This document shows positions 18,926 through 28,237 of a stretch of DNA of 64,000 nt, piece after piece. Made by a program: the position numbers and the translations under genes. Position 1 is the stretch's first letter; the number at the start of each line of letters is the position of its first letter. The notes below the pieces were generated by a model. It was not told the DNA's origin, searched no databases, and worked only from the letters and a program-made list of their open reading frames with translations. Source of the stretch: Acidaminobacter sp. (GTDB lineage Bacteria; Bacillota_A; Clostridia; Peptostreptococcales; Acidaminobacteraceae); the NCBI GenBank assembly GCA_009881125.1, contig WXFH01000016.1, forward strand, positions 62,001 through 126,000. Reading direction: 5' to 3'.

Positions 18926-20311
18926 ATGGCAAATCTTCAGGAGATCGAACAAGAGGAATTGATAAAACAGCTGGTAGAGCTCCTCGAGCTTGGGGCTTAT
19001 GAGGCTGTACGAACATTAGATGAAAAGCTGCACTATGCAGACCGGGCTGAAATTCTCGAGGAACTCAGCGAGGAACACAGACAGGCTTATTTTGAATTGC
19101 TGGACTTTGAGGATGCTTCTGAAGTCCTTGAGGAAGTTGGCTCCGAACTATTCTCTGAATTGATCGAGGGCATGGATGAAGATAAGAGGTCTCGCGTCAT
19201 AGACAATATGGCCCAGGACGACATTGTCGACAAACTTTCGGGACTGACTGAAGAAAAACAAGAAGAGCTGCTGTCCTATATGGATGAGGAGATTGCCTCC
19301 GAGGTTGAGACTCTCTTGGAATATGATGAGGACTCCGCCGGCGGCCGGATGACTAAGGATTACGTTACGCTTACCACTGAAATGACCATAGACGAAGCGA
19401 TCACTTACCTCAGGCATCATGCACCCGGCGCTGAAACCATTTATTATGTCTTTGTGACGAATGAGGAAGGCGTCCTGACGGGGGTCATATCCCTGCGTCA
19501 GCTCATTGTGGCCGCTCCGGACATGAAAATCAGCGAGATCATGAATGACAATGTCATCTCAGTCTATGATGATGAGGATCAGGAAGAGGTTGCAAGACTC
19601 TTTTCCAAATATGACTTCATGGTAATGCCGGTTGTAGACAAGGAAGAGAAACTCAAGGGCATCATTACCGTCGACGACATTCTCGACGTCATTGAGGAAG
19701 AAGCCACAGAGGATATCTATAAATTTGCGGGCTCTTCGGATCTGGAGATCTACGAAGAAGACGACGCGTCCTGGCTTCGGGTCGTGCGCTCTGTGCGCTC
19801 CCGACTGCCCTGGCTGGTCATCACTATCTTTGGAGGACTATTGTCAGCAAACGTCGTGGCGCGATATCAGGGCACACTGGACGCCCATTCCGCCCTGGCT
19901 ATGTTTATGCCGCTATTGGCAGGTATGGGCGGTAATGTTGGCACCCAATCCTCGACAATTACGGTCAGAAGCATCGCCATAGGCTATGTGGAAGGCAAAG
20001 AAGCCGTTAGGACCTTTCTCCTGGAAGTGGCGACGGGTTTTATTGTGGGACTTGTCTGCAGCTTGATCGTTGGGATTGCAGCTTCACTGACAAATGGCAG
20101 CCTGATGATCAGCCTGATCGTTGGAATCGCTATGTTCTCAAATATTCTGACAGCCGCAGCCATTGGAACTCTGGTGCCTATGGTTTTTAAAAAGCTCGGC
20201 GTCGACCCTGCTGTGGCCTCAGCGCCATTTATCTCAACAACCGTCGACATTACGGGTCTCACCATATATTTTTCACTTGCGACGCTACTCATTGGAAAGT
20301 GGATGGTCTGA
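18926..20311 (+). CDS. mgtE: magnesium transporter MgtE
   Basis: 461 residues with the MgtE architecture: an acidic helical N domain (1-130), two CBS domains (about 135-260), a plug helix, and five membrane helices in the last 170 residues including MPLLAGMGGNVGTQSST, the Mg2+ pore signature. The cytosolic domains sense Mg2+ and close the channel. It lies 60 bp after era and ends one base before recO. No M-box riboswitch is visible in the short leader. Confidence 0.95.
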   Translation: MANLQEIEQEELIKQLVELLELGAYEAVRTLDEKLHYADRAEILEELSEEHRQAYFELLDFEDASEVLEEVGSELFSELIEGMDEDKRSRVIDNMAQDDIVDKLSGLTEEKQEELLSYMDEEIASEVETLLEYDEDSAGGRMTKDYVTLTTEMTIDEAITYLRHHAPGAETIYYVFVTNEEGVLTGVISLRQLIVAAPDMKISEIMNDNVISVYDDEDQEEVARLFSKYDFMVMPVVDKEEKLKGIITVDDILDVIEEEATEDIYKFAGSSDLEIYEEDDASWLRVVRSVRSRLPWLVITIFGGLLSANVVARYQGTLDAHSALAMFMPLLAGMGGNVGTQSSTITVRSIAIGYVEGKEAVRTFLLEVATGFIVGLVCSLIVGIAASLTNGSLMISLIVGIAMFSNILTAAAIGTLVPMVFKKLGVDPAVASAPFISTTVDITGLTIYFSLATLLIGKWMV

Positions 20312-20312
20312 T

Positions 20313-21134
20313 ATGCTGTTAACGACAAAAGCCATAGTCTTGTCCAAGCGAAAGCTGGAGGACAATGATGCTCTGGTGACTTTGATGACAGAGCGATCCG
20401 GAAAGCTGAAGGCTATAGCAAAGGGTGCAAAATCCTCAAGATCCATGATTGCCGCGACGACACAGCCTTTTACACTGGGAGAATTTGTTCTGGATGTGGG
20501 GGCGTCCTGGAACCGCGTCAGAAGTGTCGAGGTCCTTGAATCTTTTCGCCACATCCATGAAGATCTGATGCTGATGGGGTATGGCGCGTATTTTCTCGAA
20601 ACGGCCTCGCAGCTGCTTCAGGAGGGTGAAGAAAACAGAGGGTTGTTTCAGTTGCTTTCGGAGGTTTTGATAGGGTTGAATGCCTATGACCATCGGCAAA
20701 AAAGAAAAAAAGAAGCGTCTGAGATTGGAACCGACCTTTCAATCGCGGAAACGGCTGAGCAGTTCATGCCGCTGGATCTGGAATGGGTGAAAATAGTCTA
20801 TGAACTAAAACTTCTCGCGACTATGGGCTTTGATATTGAACTAAAACACTGTGTCCGCTGCGGTGCGGAGGGGGCACATGTCGACTTCAGCGTTCCTGAG
20901 GGTGGCGCAGTCTGCAGCAACTGTCTGGTGGAAGGCGATGACCGGATTGGGCGAATGCTGTATAACATTATGGATTATGTCAGCAAACAAAGCATTGACG
21001 TATTGATGGGGACAAAAATAAATCGTTTATACGTCAGCAAATTGGATATCTTATGTATGAGATTTATGAGGCAGCATTTGGGGTATCAAGACTTTAAGAG
21101 CTTGGAATTCCTGAAAGCCATACGAAAAGTTTGA
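20313..21134 (+). CDS. recO: DNA repair protein RecO
   Basis: 273 residues. An N-terminal OB fold (LLTTKAIVLSKRKLEDNDALVTLMT) is followed by a helical domain with a zinc site CVRC...CSNC near residues 182-205. RecO loads RecA on SSB-coated DNA with RecF/RecR. The ATG at 20313 was chosen because it gives the family N-terminus and sits one base after the mgtE stop; translation probably depends on coupling, as no clear ribosome binding site is present. Confidence 0.93.
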   Translation: MLLTTKAIVLSKRKLEDNDALVTLMTERSGKLKAIAKGAKSSRSMIAATTQPFTLGEFVLDVGASWNRVRSVEVLESFRHIHEDLMLMGYGAYFLETASQLLQEGEENRGLFQLLSEVLIGLNAYDHRQKRKKEASEIGTDLSIAETAEQFMPLDLEWVKIVYELKLLATMGFDIELKHCVRCGAEGAHVDFSVPEGGAVCSNCLVEGDDRIGRMLYNIMDYVSKQSIDVLMGTKINRLYVSKLDILCMRFMRQHLGYQDFKSLEFLKAIRKV

Positions 21135-21147
21135 GGAGAGTGATCAA

Positions 21148-21825
21148 ATGAGCACAGTTACAATTGAAATGGTCGATGAGGTCCGCAACAGAACGGATGC
21201 AGATTACAAACTTGCCAAAGAAGCCCTCGAAATATGCAATGGAGATGTACTAGAAGCTGTGATCTACATTGAATCACTGAAATCTACGGGTGAAAAGCAG
21301 CGCAGTGAGTTCATAAGCCGCGGTACAGATTTGATCGAAAAACTGAGAGAGCTCGTCAGCAAAGGTGTCATCACTCGAATTCTCGTGGTTAAAAACGAAA
21401 ATCAAGTCATGAATATACCGGTACTTGCAGGCGGTGTGGCCGCGCTGGTATTCACCACAGCTACCATTGCGGGTATTCTGGCGGCAGTTGCGACAGGCTG
21501 TCACATTAAAGTCGTCAAGGAAAATGGCGAGGTTCTCGATCTCAATGACATGACTGAGGAATCCTTTAAGAATTTTATTGACGCGACAGAGAAAACGGTT
21601 CAGAACGTAAAAGATAAACTGAAGAAATCCGGTGACTCTGAAGTCGGTGCTGATTCGGAGGATGAGTTCGCTCATGACCCTGACGGGGTTACCATATTAA
21701 TGGATGAAGAGGAAATTAAGTCCTACGAAAAAGAGGACGATCATTACTATGGCGAAGGTCATTTTATGGAAGACGGTGCGGTTGAAGAAGAACATAAGGG
21801 CCATAAAAACGCGCATCACAAGTAG
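21148..21825 (+). CDS. DUF4342 protein with UBA-like N-terminus
   Basis: 225 residues. Residues 1-45 resemble a UBA/TS-N helix bundle (VDEVRNRTDADYKLAKEALEICNGDVLEAVIYIE). A central DUF4342 part with one hydrophobic segment (VLAGGVAALVFTTATIAGILAAVATG, about 90-115) follows, with an acidic, histidine-rich tail. Similar proteins sit after recO in other Clostridia. Its function is unknown; the hydrophobic segment could lie in the membrane. A good GAGGAG site precedes the ATG at 21148. Confidence 0.85.
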   Translation: MSTVTIEMVDEVRNRTDADYKLAKEALEICNGDVLEAVIYIESLKSTGEKQRSEFISRGTDLIEKLRELVSKGVITRILVVKNENQVMNIPVLAGGVAALVFTTATIAGILAAVATGCHIKVVKENGEVLDLNDMTEESFKNFIDATEKTVQNVKDKLKKSGDSEVGADSEDEFAHDPDGVTILMDEEEIKSYEKEDDHYYGEGHFMEDGAVEEEHKGHKNAHHK

Positions 21826-21855
21826 TATCATCTTTTGAAGCGACTATACTCAGAC

Positions 21856-21874
21856 ATCTTGAAACAAGATTTTT
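21856..21874 (+). terminator. terminator after the DUF4342 gene
   Basis: ATCTTG (21856-21861), AAA loop, CAAGAT (21865-21870), then TTTT. A short but plausible terminator. Confidence 0.55.
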
Positions 21875-21942
21875 GAATGAGTCACTTCATTATCAGCTTT
21901 AACATTGTTTCTGAAAATGGATTAAAGTGCGGATATTCCGGC

Positions 21943-22178
21943 TGGACAAGCTTGGGAAGCCTGTGGTACAATCCATTTAAATTCAAATGGATGCAGAGAA
22001 GAAGAAAAGTAAAAGGTGAGGACATTCAAGAGAGCCGGCGGCAGGTGTGAGTCCGGTATGAAATCCCTTTGAAGGCGCTTTGGAGCATCGTCTCAAAGTG
22101 GGCGTTTTGCCAACTAGGGTGGAACCGCGGAAGATAGACTCTTTCGTCCCTAACCGGGATGAGAGGGTCTTTTTTTGC
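21943..22178 (+). promoter_or_regulatory. glycine T-box leader of glyS with promoter
   Basis: A promoter (TGGACA 21943-21948, TACAAT 21967-21972, 18-bp spacing) starts a leader with all T-box marks. The stem I distal region has AGAGAGCCGG near 22029-22038. A candidate specifier GGC (Gly) lies at 22074-22076, after GAA. The T-box sequence AGGGTGGAACCGCG is at 22116-22129, and a terminator from 22136 ends in seven T residues by 22177. By established mechanism, uncharged tRNA-Gly pairs with specifier and T-box and prevents termination, switching glyS on when glycine is short. The rest of 21826-22283 shows no gene. Confidence 0.93.
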
Positions 22179-22283
22179 TAGGATGAAAAGTCCGGTGGTA
22201 TGACGCGGATCTGAACTTCAAAGCAACAACTTTATTAGGGTTTCTGATTAGTATTCTTTCATTACAGTACAGGAGGGTTTCTG

Positions 22284-23669
22284 ATGTCAAAAGTCACTAT
22301 GGAAAAAATTGTTTCATTATCCAAAACCCGCGGCTTTGTCTTTCCGGGCTCTGAAATTTATGGTGGTTTGGCTAACACTTGGGATTATGGTCCTTTGGGC
22401 GTCGAGCTCAAGAATAATGTCAAGAAGGCCTGGTGGAAGAAGTTTGTTCAAGAATCCAAGTATAACGTTGGCCTGGATGCGGCAATTTTGATGAATCCGG
22501 CCACTTGGGTGGCATCAGGCCACGTGGGCGGATTCGCTGATCCTTTGATGGACTGTAAGGCATGTAAAGCACGTTTTCGGGCAGACAAGCTCATTGAAGA
22601 TCATTTCATGGCCATAGGTCATGAAGGTGTTGTAGACGGCTGGCCTAAAGAGAAGATGGAAGCTTATATTCAGGAGCATGGCATTAAGTGTCCGGAGTGC
22701 GGCAAGAAGGATTTCACCGGTATTCGTCAGTTTAATCTCATGTTCAAAACTTTCCAGGGCGTTACTGAAGATTCCAGTACACAGATTTTTCTGCGACCTG
22801 AAACGGCTCAGGGGATTTTTGTGAACTTTAAAAACGTTCAGCGGGCGTCCAGAAAGAAAGTGCCTTTTGGTATTGCTCAGGTCGGCAAGTCCTTTAGAAA
22901 CGAAATCACACCGGGCAACTTTACGTTCAGGACGCGGGAGTTTGAGCAAATGGAACTCGAATTTTTCTGCGCCCCAGGTGAGGATCTGGAATGGTTCAAT
23001 TATTGGAAGCAATTTTGCCTGGATTGGCTGAAAAACCTGAATATGAAAGAGACCTCCGTTCGTTCCCGGGATCACGCTAAAGAGGAGCTCTCCCACTATT
23101 CGAACGCCACAACGGATATTGAATTCTTGTTTCCTTTTGGATGGGGAGAGCTTTGGGGGATCGCCGACAGAACGGATTTCGACCTTAAAGCGCACATGAC
23201 CCATTCAGGCGAAGACCTTCGCTATATTGACCCAATGACAAATGAAAAATATGTGCCTTATTGTATCGAGCCTTCTCTTGGCGCTGATCGCGTTACGCTG
23301 GCATTTCTTGTGGATGCCTATGAAGAGGAGACACTCGAGGATGGCTCTGACCGTGTGGTCATGAAATTCCATCCTGCGCTTGCACCTATCAAGGCTGCGA
23401 TTTTCCCGCTCGCGAAGAAACTGAATGACGAAGCGATTAAAGTCTTTGAAATGCTATCAAAGCACTTTATGGTGGATTACGACGATTCTGGCAGCATAGG
23501 CAAGCGTTATCGCAGACATGATGAGATTGGAACACCGTTTTGCATTACTTTTGACTTCGACTCACTTGAAGATGGCCAAGTCACTGTCAGAGACAGAGAT
23601 ACAATGACACAGAAAAGAGTCCCGATTAATGAATTGGTGGAACTGATCCGTCAGAGCCAGGAATTCTAA
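22284..23669 (+). CDS. glyS: glycyl-tRNA synthetase (single-chain, alpha2 type)
   Basis: 461 residues in the class II, single-polypeptide form (the eukaryote/archaeal-like homodimer, not the split alpha/beta enzyme). Motif 1 region is near residues 20-60; motif 2 is [21 protein letters not shown] near residue 209; motif 3 is [14 protein letters not shown] near residue 336; the C-terminal anticodon-binding domain carries IFPLAKK. The insert has a CKAC...CPEC pair, probably binding zinc. Expression is governed by the glycine T-box just upstream. Confidence 0.96.
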   Translation: MSKVTMEKIVSLSKTRGFVFPGSEIYGGLANTWDYGPLGVELKNNVKKAWWKKFVQESKYNVGLDAAILMNPATWVASGHVGGFADPLMDCKACKARFRADKLIEDHFMAIGHEGVVDGWPKEKMEAYIQEHGIKCPECGKKDFTGIRQFNLMFKTFQGVTEDSSTQIFLRPETAQGIFVNFKNVQRASRKKVPFGIAQVGKSFRNEITPGNFTFRTREFEQMELEFFCAPGEDLEWFNYWKQFCLDWLKNLNMKETSVRSRDHAKEELSHYSNATTDIEFLFPFGWGELWGIADRTDFDLKAHMTHSGEDLRYIDPMTNEKYVPYCIEPSLGADRVTLAFLVDAYEEETLEDGSDRVVMKFHPALAPIKAAIFPLAKKLNDEAIKVFEMLSKHFMVDYDDSGSIGKRYRRHDEIGTPFCITFDFDSLEDGQVTVRDRDTMTQKRVPINELVELIRQSQEF

Positions 23670-23689
23670 GAAATAAGATTAATCAAGAG

Positions 23690-23756
23690 AGGAAATTAGT
23701 GACGGCACAAAGTCGGTTCATGACTTTTGCTGCACTAATTTCTTCTTTCTTTTTTG
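23690..23756 (+). terminator. terminator after glyS
   Basis: GAAATTAGTG (23692-23701) pairs with CACTAATTTC (23733-23742); an inner helix AAAGTC/GACTTT caps it, and a pyrimidine-rich T-run follows. It resembles in shape the hairpins at 32547 and 53722. Confidence 0.8.
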
Positions 23757-23886
23757 GGGATTTTATTTATGTCAATGTATGGGAAAAAAAACAACAATAT
23801 TATAAAAAATACGATGCAATCCCTTATAAAGTGTAGTAGAATAGTCTCAACGTGTTAAATAGTGCATCACATTAAAGTGAAAGCGG

Positions 23887-24546
23887 GTGATTAATATAGA
23901 TCTTAAAAATCGTCACTATGAAATACTTGAGATTGTTAAGACGCAGGGGCCTATAACCAGTGAACACATTGCGAGTCTTCTAAATGTCACGCGATCTGCG
24001 ATTCGTGCGGATTTAAATCTGCTGACCATGTCGGGGATGCTGGAAGCCAAACCAAAGGTTGGGTATATGTATATAGGCAGTGTTGAAAGGCAAAAAATTG
24101 CGGACTACCTGAACGCAGTCCGGGTAGGAGATTTGAAATCAAGGCCGGTGGCAATCACGGATACCACCTCTGTGTATGATGCTGTGGTCACAATGTTCCT
24201 GGAAGATGTAGGCTCAATTTTTATCACAAATGAAGCCAAATATCTCTCAGGCGTAATTTCCAGGAAAGATTTACTTAAGGCCGCTATAGGCGGAAGTGAT
24301 ATTCATCAGATCCCTGTGGGTATCATCATGACGAGGATGCCTAATGTTGTAACAGTAGCGCCGGCGGACCCGGTTGTCGAAGCAGCGAGAAAAATCATGG
24401 AGCATGAGATCGATGCGCTGCCAGTCGTTGAAGAAATATTTAAGGACGGCCAGATTTTGTACAGGATTGTCGGCAGGTTCTCAAAAACCAACATTACAAA
24501 GCTCTTCGTAGATATTGGCAACAAACTTGGGGGGGGATTGGATTGA
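23887..24546 (+). CDS. ccpN: CcpN-type transcription regulator (HTH plus two CBS domains)
   Basis: 219 residues. An N-terminal winged helix (residues 1-60, ITSEHIASLLNVTRSAIRADLNLLT) is followed by two CBS domains, a layout known from CcpN, the Bacillus repressor of gluconeogenic genes that senses nucleotides. The next two genes are the PPDK regulator and PPDK; CcpN is also next to a PpsR homologue in Bacillus, so local control of pyruvate/PEP interconversion is inferred. Start is GTG at 23887; the stop overlaps ppsR by 4 bases. Confidence 0.88.
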   Translation: MINIDLKNRHYEILEIVKTQGPITSEHIASLLNVTRSAIRADLNLLTMSGMLEAKPKVGYMYIGSVERQKIADYLNAVRVGDLKSRPVAITDTTSVYDAVVTMFLEDVGSIFITNEAKYLSGVISRKDLLKAAIGGSDIHQIPVGIIMTRMPNVVTVAPADPVVEAARKIMEHEIDALPVVEEIFKDGQILYRIVGRFSKTNITKLFVDIGNKLGGGLD

Positions 24547-25358
24547 GTAAGAAATATCACGTCTATGTCATCTCTGACTCACTTGGCGAAACTGGCGAAA
24601 TGATGGCGCGCGCCGCGGCTGAGCAGTTTGGTGGAAATGAGTATGAGATTAAGCGCTATCCCTTTATCTCCAATGAAGAGCAAATTATGGAGATTGTAGA
24701 AGAAGCGTCAGCGCACCGTTCTGTCATCTTGATTACGACAGTGCTCGCACACCTGAGAGACAAGCTGGTAGAGGAATGCAAAAAACTTGATATTCCTACT
24801 GTGGATCTTCTGCTTCCTCTCGTGGATGTTTTTTCGAAATTTCTGGGAGTTGAACCGGCAGGAGAGCCGGGACTTGTTCACAGGCTGGATGAGCGTTACT
24901 TCAAAAAAGTTGAAGCTGTCGAATTCGCGGTAAAATATGATGACGGGAAGGATCCGAGAGGTGTTAAAAAAGCGGATCTAGTTTTGATAGGGATCAGCAG
25001 AACGTCGAAAACGCCTCTGAGCATGTATCTGGCACACAAAAATATCAAGGTCGCCAATATCCCGCTGGTGCCCGAGGTTCCGGTACCGGATGAACTTTAT
25101 GAAGTACCCACCAACAGAATCATAGGATTAACCACCAATCCGTATAAATTAAATGAAATCCGTCAGGAACGCTTAAAAGCACTGGGCCTCGACAGCCACG
25201 CCTCTTATGCGGATTTGGGCCGTATACTTGAGGAGCTGGAGTATTCGGACAAACTGATGAAAAAGCTTGGTTGCCCTGTAATCGACGTTTCAAGCAAAGC
25301 GGTAGAAGAAACTGCGAATATCATCGTTGAGATTATGAAAAAAAATATGCTGATATGA
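24543..25358 (+). CDS. ppsR: pyruvate, phosphate dikinase regulatory protein (kinase/phosphorylase)
   Basis: 271 residues of the DUF299 family. The N-terminal VYVISDSLGETGEMMARAA and the nucleotide loop GISRTSKTPLS at residues 150-160 are diagnostic. Members phosphorylate PPDK on a threonine next to the catalytic histidine with ADP and reverse this with phosphate. The direct neighbour is ppdK, which is the substrate. Start is TTG at 24543 inside the end of ccpN (ATTG|A overlap), so the genes are translationally coupled. Confidence 0.94.
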   Translation: MSKKYHVYVISDSLGETGEMMARAAAEQFGGNEYEIKRYPFISNEEQIMEIVEEASAHRSVILITTVLAHLRDKLVEECKKLDIPTVDLLLPLVDVFSKFLGVEPAGEPGLVHRLDERYFKKVEAVEFAVKYDDGKDPRGVKKADLVLIGISRTSKTPLSMYLAHKNIKVANIPLVPEVPVPDELYEVPTNRIIGLTTNPYKLNEIRQERLKALGLDSHASYADLGRILEELEYSDKLMKKLGCPVIDVSSKAVEETANIIVEIMKKNMLI

Positions 25359-25368
25359 GGTGAGCAAA

Positions 25369-28020
25369 TTGAAAAAATGGGTTTATTTCTTTGAGGAAGG
25401 CAATGCGGAAATGAAGTCACTCTTAGGTGGCAAAGGCGCTAATCTGGCGGAGATGAAACGCATTGGTCTGCCGGTGCCAAATGGTTTTACCATCACGACT
25501 GAGGCGTGCAATGCCTATTATGAAACCGGAAAATCATTGGGTGAGGACGTCAAGGCTCAGATTTTTGAATACTTAAATAAACTTGAAGCCATAACGGGCA
25601 AGACTTTTGGCAACGCTGAAAACCCGCTTCTGGTGTCCGTTCGTTCCGGTTCGGTCTTCTCTATGCCAGGTATGATGGATACTATTCTGAACCTGGGTCT
25701 AAATGATGAGACTGTCGAGGGGTTGGCGGCGTTGACAGAGAACCCTAGATTCGCTTACGACAGTTATCGCAGATTTATTCAAATGTTCAGCGATGTTGTG
25801 CTGAAGGTCGCCAAATACAATTTTGAGCATGCTTTAGATGCAGCCAAGCGCGACAAAGGACTTACTTATGACACTGAGTTGACGGTGGATCACTTAAAAG
25901 CCTTAGTCAAGACTTACAAGGATATTGTTCAAAAGGAAACCAGAAAACCGTTTCCACAGGAACCGGAAAGTCAACTGATCATGGCGGTCAACAGTGTTTT
26001 CGAATCCTGGGACAATCCTCGTGCCAATATCTATAGAAATTTGAATGATATCCCGCATAATCTTGGCACAGCTGTCAACATTCAAGAGATGGTTTTTGGC
26101 AATATGGGTGAGACCTCTGGAACAGGCGTCGCTTTTACGCGCAATCCTTCTACCGGTGATCCTGCCTTCTTTGGCGAATTTTTGCTCAACGCTCAGGGTG
26201 AGGATGTCGTGGCTGGCATACGCACACCTAGACCCATTTCTGAATTGAAAGATGTCATGCCTGAGGTATATAAGCAATTCAGAGAGATTTCGACAAAATT
26301 GGAACAGCATTATAAAGACATGCAGGATATCGAGTTTACCATTGAGCGCGGAACGCTGTTCATGCTGCAGACAAGAAATGGCAAGCGGACGGCGCCGGCG
26401 GCTGTCAATATTGCAGTTGACTTCGTGGAAGAGGGACTCATTGACGAAGAGACTGCGATTATGCGGCTCCAACCGGAACAAATCGATCAGCTTCTTCACC
26501 CGACCTTTGATGATGTGGATCTGGCCAACGCCAGAGAAATCGCCAAAGGTTTGCCAGCCTCTCCTGGCGCGGCTTGCGGTCAAGTGTTCTTCAGCGCAGA
26601 GGACGTCGTTGCAGCTCAAGCAAAAGGTATTCCAGCGGTTTTGGTGAGACAGGAAACCTCACCTGAGGATATTGAAGGCATGGTAAGCTGTGTCGGAATT
26701 CTGACTTCCCGTGGGGGTATGACTTCCCACGCTGCTGTCGTGGCACGCGGCATGGGTAAATGCTGTGTCGCAGGCTGCGGCGAGATCAAAGTGGAGGAGT
26801 ACGCAAAACAATTTCATGTGGACGGTTTGGTTGTCAAGGAAGGAGATTACATCTCGCTGGATGGCAATAATGGGCGAGTCTTTCTTGGAAAGATCAAGAC
26901 AAAGGAAGTTGGGCTGACCGGAAACTTTGGAAAGCTCATGGGTTGGGCAGACAAGCACAGGGTTCTCAAGGTCAGAACTAACGCTGATAATCCCAGAGAC
27001 TCAAAAGTCGCGGTTAAGTTCGGAGCTGAAGGGATTGGCCTTTGCAGGACGGAGCATATGTTCTTCGAAGAGGAGCGTATTCCTGTAGTTCGACGCATGA
27101 TCATTTCAAAGTCCTTTGAGGAACGAAAGGAAGCACTGGAACATCTTCTGCCATTCCAGAAGGCCGACTTTATTGGCATCTTCGAGGCAATGGGTGAGCG
27201 GCCGGTGACGATCCGCCTTCTGGATCCTCCGCTGCATGAATTTCTGCCTCACGAAGACAAGGACATTGAAGCGCTGGCGAAGGACATGAAGATATCGGCA
27301 TCTGAGCTGAAATCTATTGTCAATGATTTGAAAGAGTTTAATCCAATGCTGGGTCATAGGGGCTGCCGTCTGGCGATCACCTATCCTGAAATCTATGAAA
27401 TGCAAGTCAGAGCAATTTTCGAAGCTGTGGCGGATGTGGTTAAGCGCCTGGGGTTGAAAGTCAAACCAGAGGTCATGATCCCGCTGGTAGGATTCGAAAA
27501 GGAACTGGAAATACTTGATTTGCTTGTAAGAACGACAGCTGACAAGGTTTTGGAGGAACAAGACATTGAGGTTGATTATAAGGTAGGCACTATGATTGAA
27601 GTGCCGCGGGCAGCGCTGCTTGCGGATGACATTGCCAAACATGCCGAATTCTTCTCCTTTGGTACCAATGACTTGACGCAAATGACCCTTGGATTTTCCA
27701 GAGATGATGCCGGAAAATTCTTGCCGGAATATCGTCATAAGGAGATCTTTGAAAAAGATCCTTTCCAAACCATTGATCAAAAAGGTGTCGGCAAGCTTAT
27801 GAAGATGGCGATAGAGCTCGGCCGTCAGACTCGTCCGGAGATCAAACTAGGCATTTGCGGCGAACATGGCGGAGAACCAAAATCTGTTGAATTTTGCCAT
27901 GAAATTGGTCTTGAGTATGTTTCGTGTTCGCCTTATCGTGTTCCGATCGCCAAGCTGGCTGCTGCCCAGGCTGCCATTAAAGCCAAAAGCGGCGAAAGTA
28001 AAACGGGGATCAATCTTTAG
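25369..28020 (+). CDS. ppdK: pyruvate, phosphate dikinase
   Basis: 883 residues. The ATP-grasp N-terminal domain starts KKWVYFFEEGN...LLGGKGANLAEM. The central phosphohistidine domain has GGMTSHAAVVARGMGK near residue 450 (catalytic His in TSHA; the Thr upstream is the PpsR target). The C-terminal PEP/pyruvate TIM barrel ends with GICGEHGG. It interconverts pyruvate, ATP and Pi with PEP, AMP and PPi. TTG at 25369 was chosen over GTG at 25360 because GAGGTGAG at 25358-25365 then acts as ribosome binding site. It is the third gene of the ccpN-ppsR-ppdK operon. Confidence 0.95.
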   Translation: MKKWVYFFEEGNAEMKSLLGGKGANLAEMKRIGLPVPNGFTITTEACNAYYETGKSLGEDVKAQIFEYLNKLEAITGKTFGNAENPLLVSVRSGSVFSMPGMMDTILNLGLNDETVEGLAALTENPRFAYDSYRRFIQMFSDVVLKVAKYNFEHALDAAKRDKGLTYDTELTVDHLKALVKTYKDIVQKETRKPFPQEPESQLIMAVNSVFESWDNPRANIYRNLNDIPHNLGTAVNIQEMVFGNMGETSGTGVAFTRNPSTGDPAFFGEFLLNAQGEDVVAGIRTPRPISELKDVMPEVYKQFREISTKLEQHYKDMQDIEFTIERGTLFMLQTRNGKRTAPAAVNIAVDFVEEGLIDEETAIMRLQPEQIDQLLHPTFDDVDLANAREIAKGLPASPGAACGQVFFSAEDVVAAQAKGIPAVLVRQETSPEDIEGMVSCVGILTSRGGMTSHAAVVARGMGKCCVAGCGEIKVEEYAKQFHVDGLVVKEGDYISLDGNNGRVFLGKIKTKEVGLTGNFGKLMGWADKHRVLKVRTNADNPRDSKVAVKFGAEGIGLCRTEHMFFEEERIPVVRRMIISKSFEERKEALEHLLPFQKADFIGIFEAMGERPVTIRLLDPPLHEFLPHEDKDIEALAKDMKISASELKSIVNDLKEFNPMLGHRGCRLAITYPEIYEMQVRAIFEAVADVVKRLGLKVKPEVMIPLVGFEKELEILDLLVRTTADKVLEEQDIEVDYKVGTMIEVPRAALLADDIAKHAEFFSFGTNDLTQMTLGFSRDDAGKFLPEYRHKEIFEKDPFQTIDQKGVGKLMKMAIELGRQTRPEIKLGICGEHGGEPKSVEFCHEIGLEYVSCSPYRVPIAKLAAAQAAIKAKSGESKTGINL

Positions 28021-28068
28021 AGAAGAAATGGCTGGGTTTGGTGACCATCGGCCATAGGCTAAAAGAAT

Positions 28069-28138
28069 AAAGAGAGGAAGAAGGTGCTTTGTGAAGTTCA
28101 GTTTGACTTCGTAAAGGCCATTCTGCCTCTCTTTTTTG
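28069..28138 (+). terminator. terminator after ppdK
   Basis: AGAGAGG at 28071-28077 pairs with CCTCTCT near 28126-28132 across a long imperfect helix capped by GAAGT...ACTTC; TTTTTT follows. Confidence 0.8.
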
Positions 28139-28237
28139 ACGATCGATAAAGAAATACTAAAAAAGATTTTGGAAATAAAGGATTCTTGGACTTCTTCAGC
28201 GAATTAATAGCGAGCGTCATAAATGGAGGTGCGGTTC

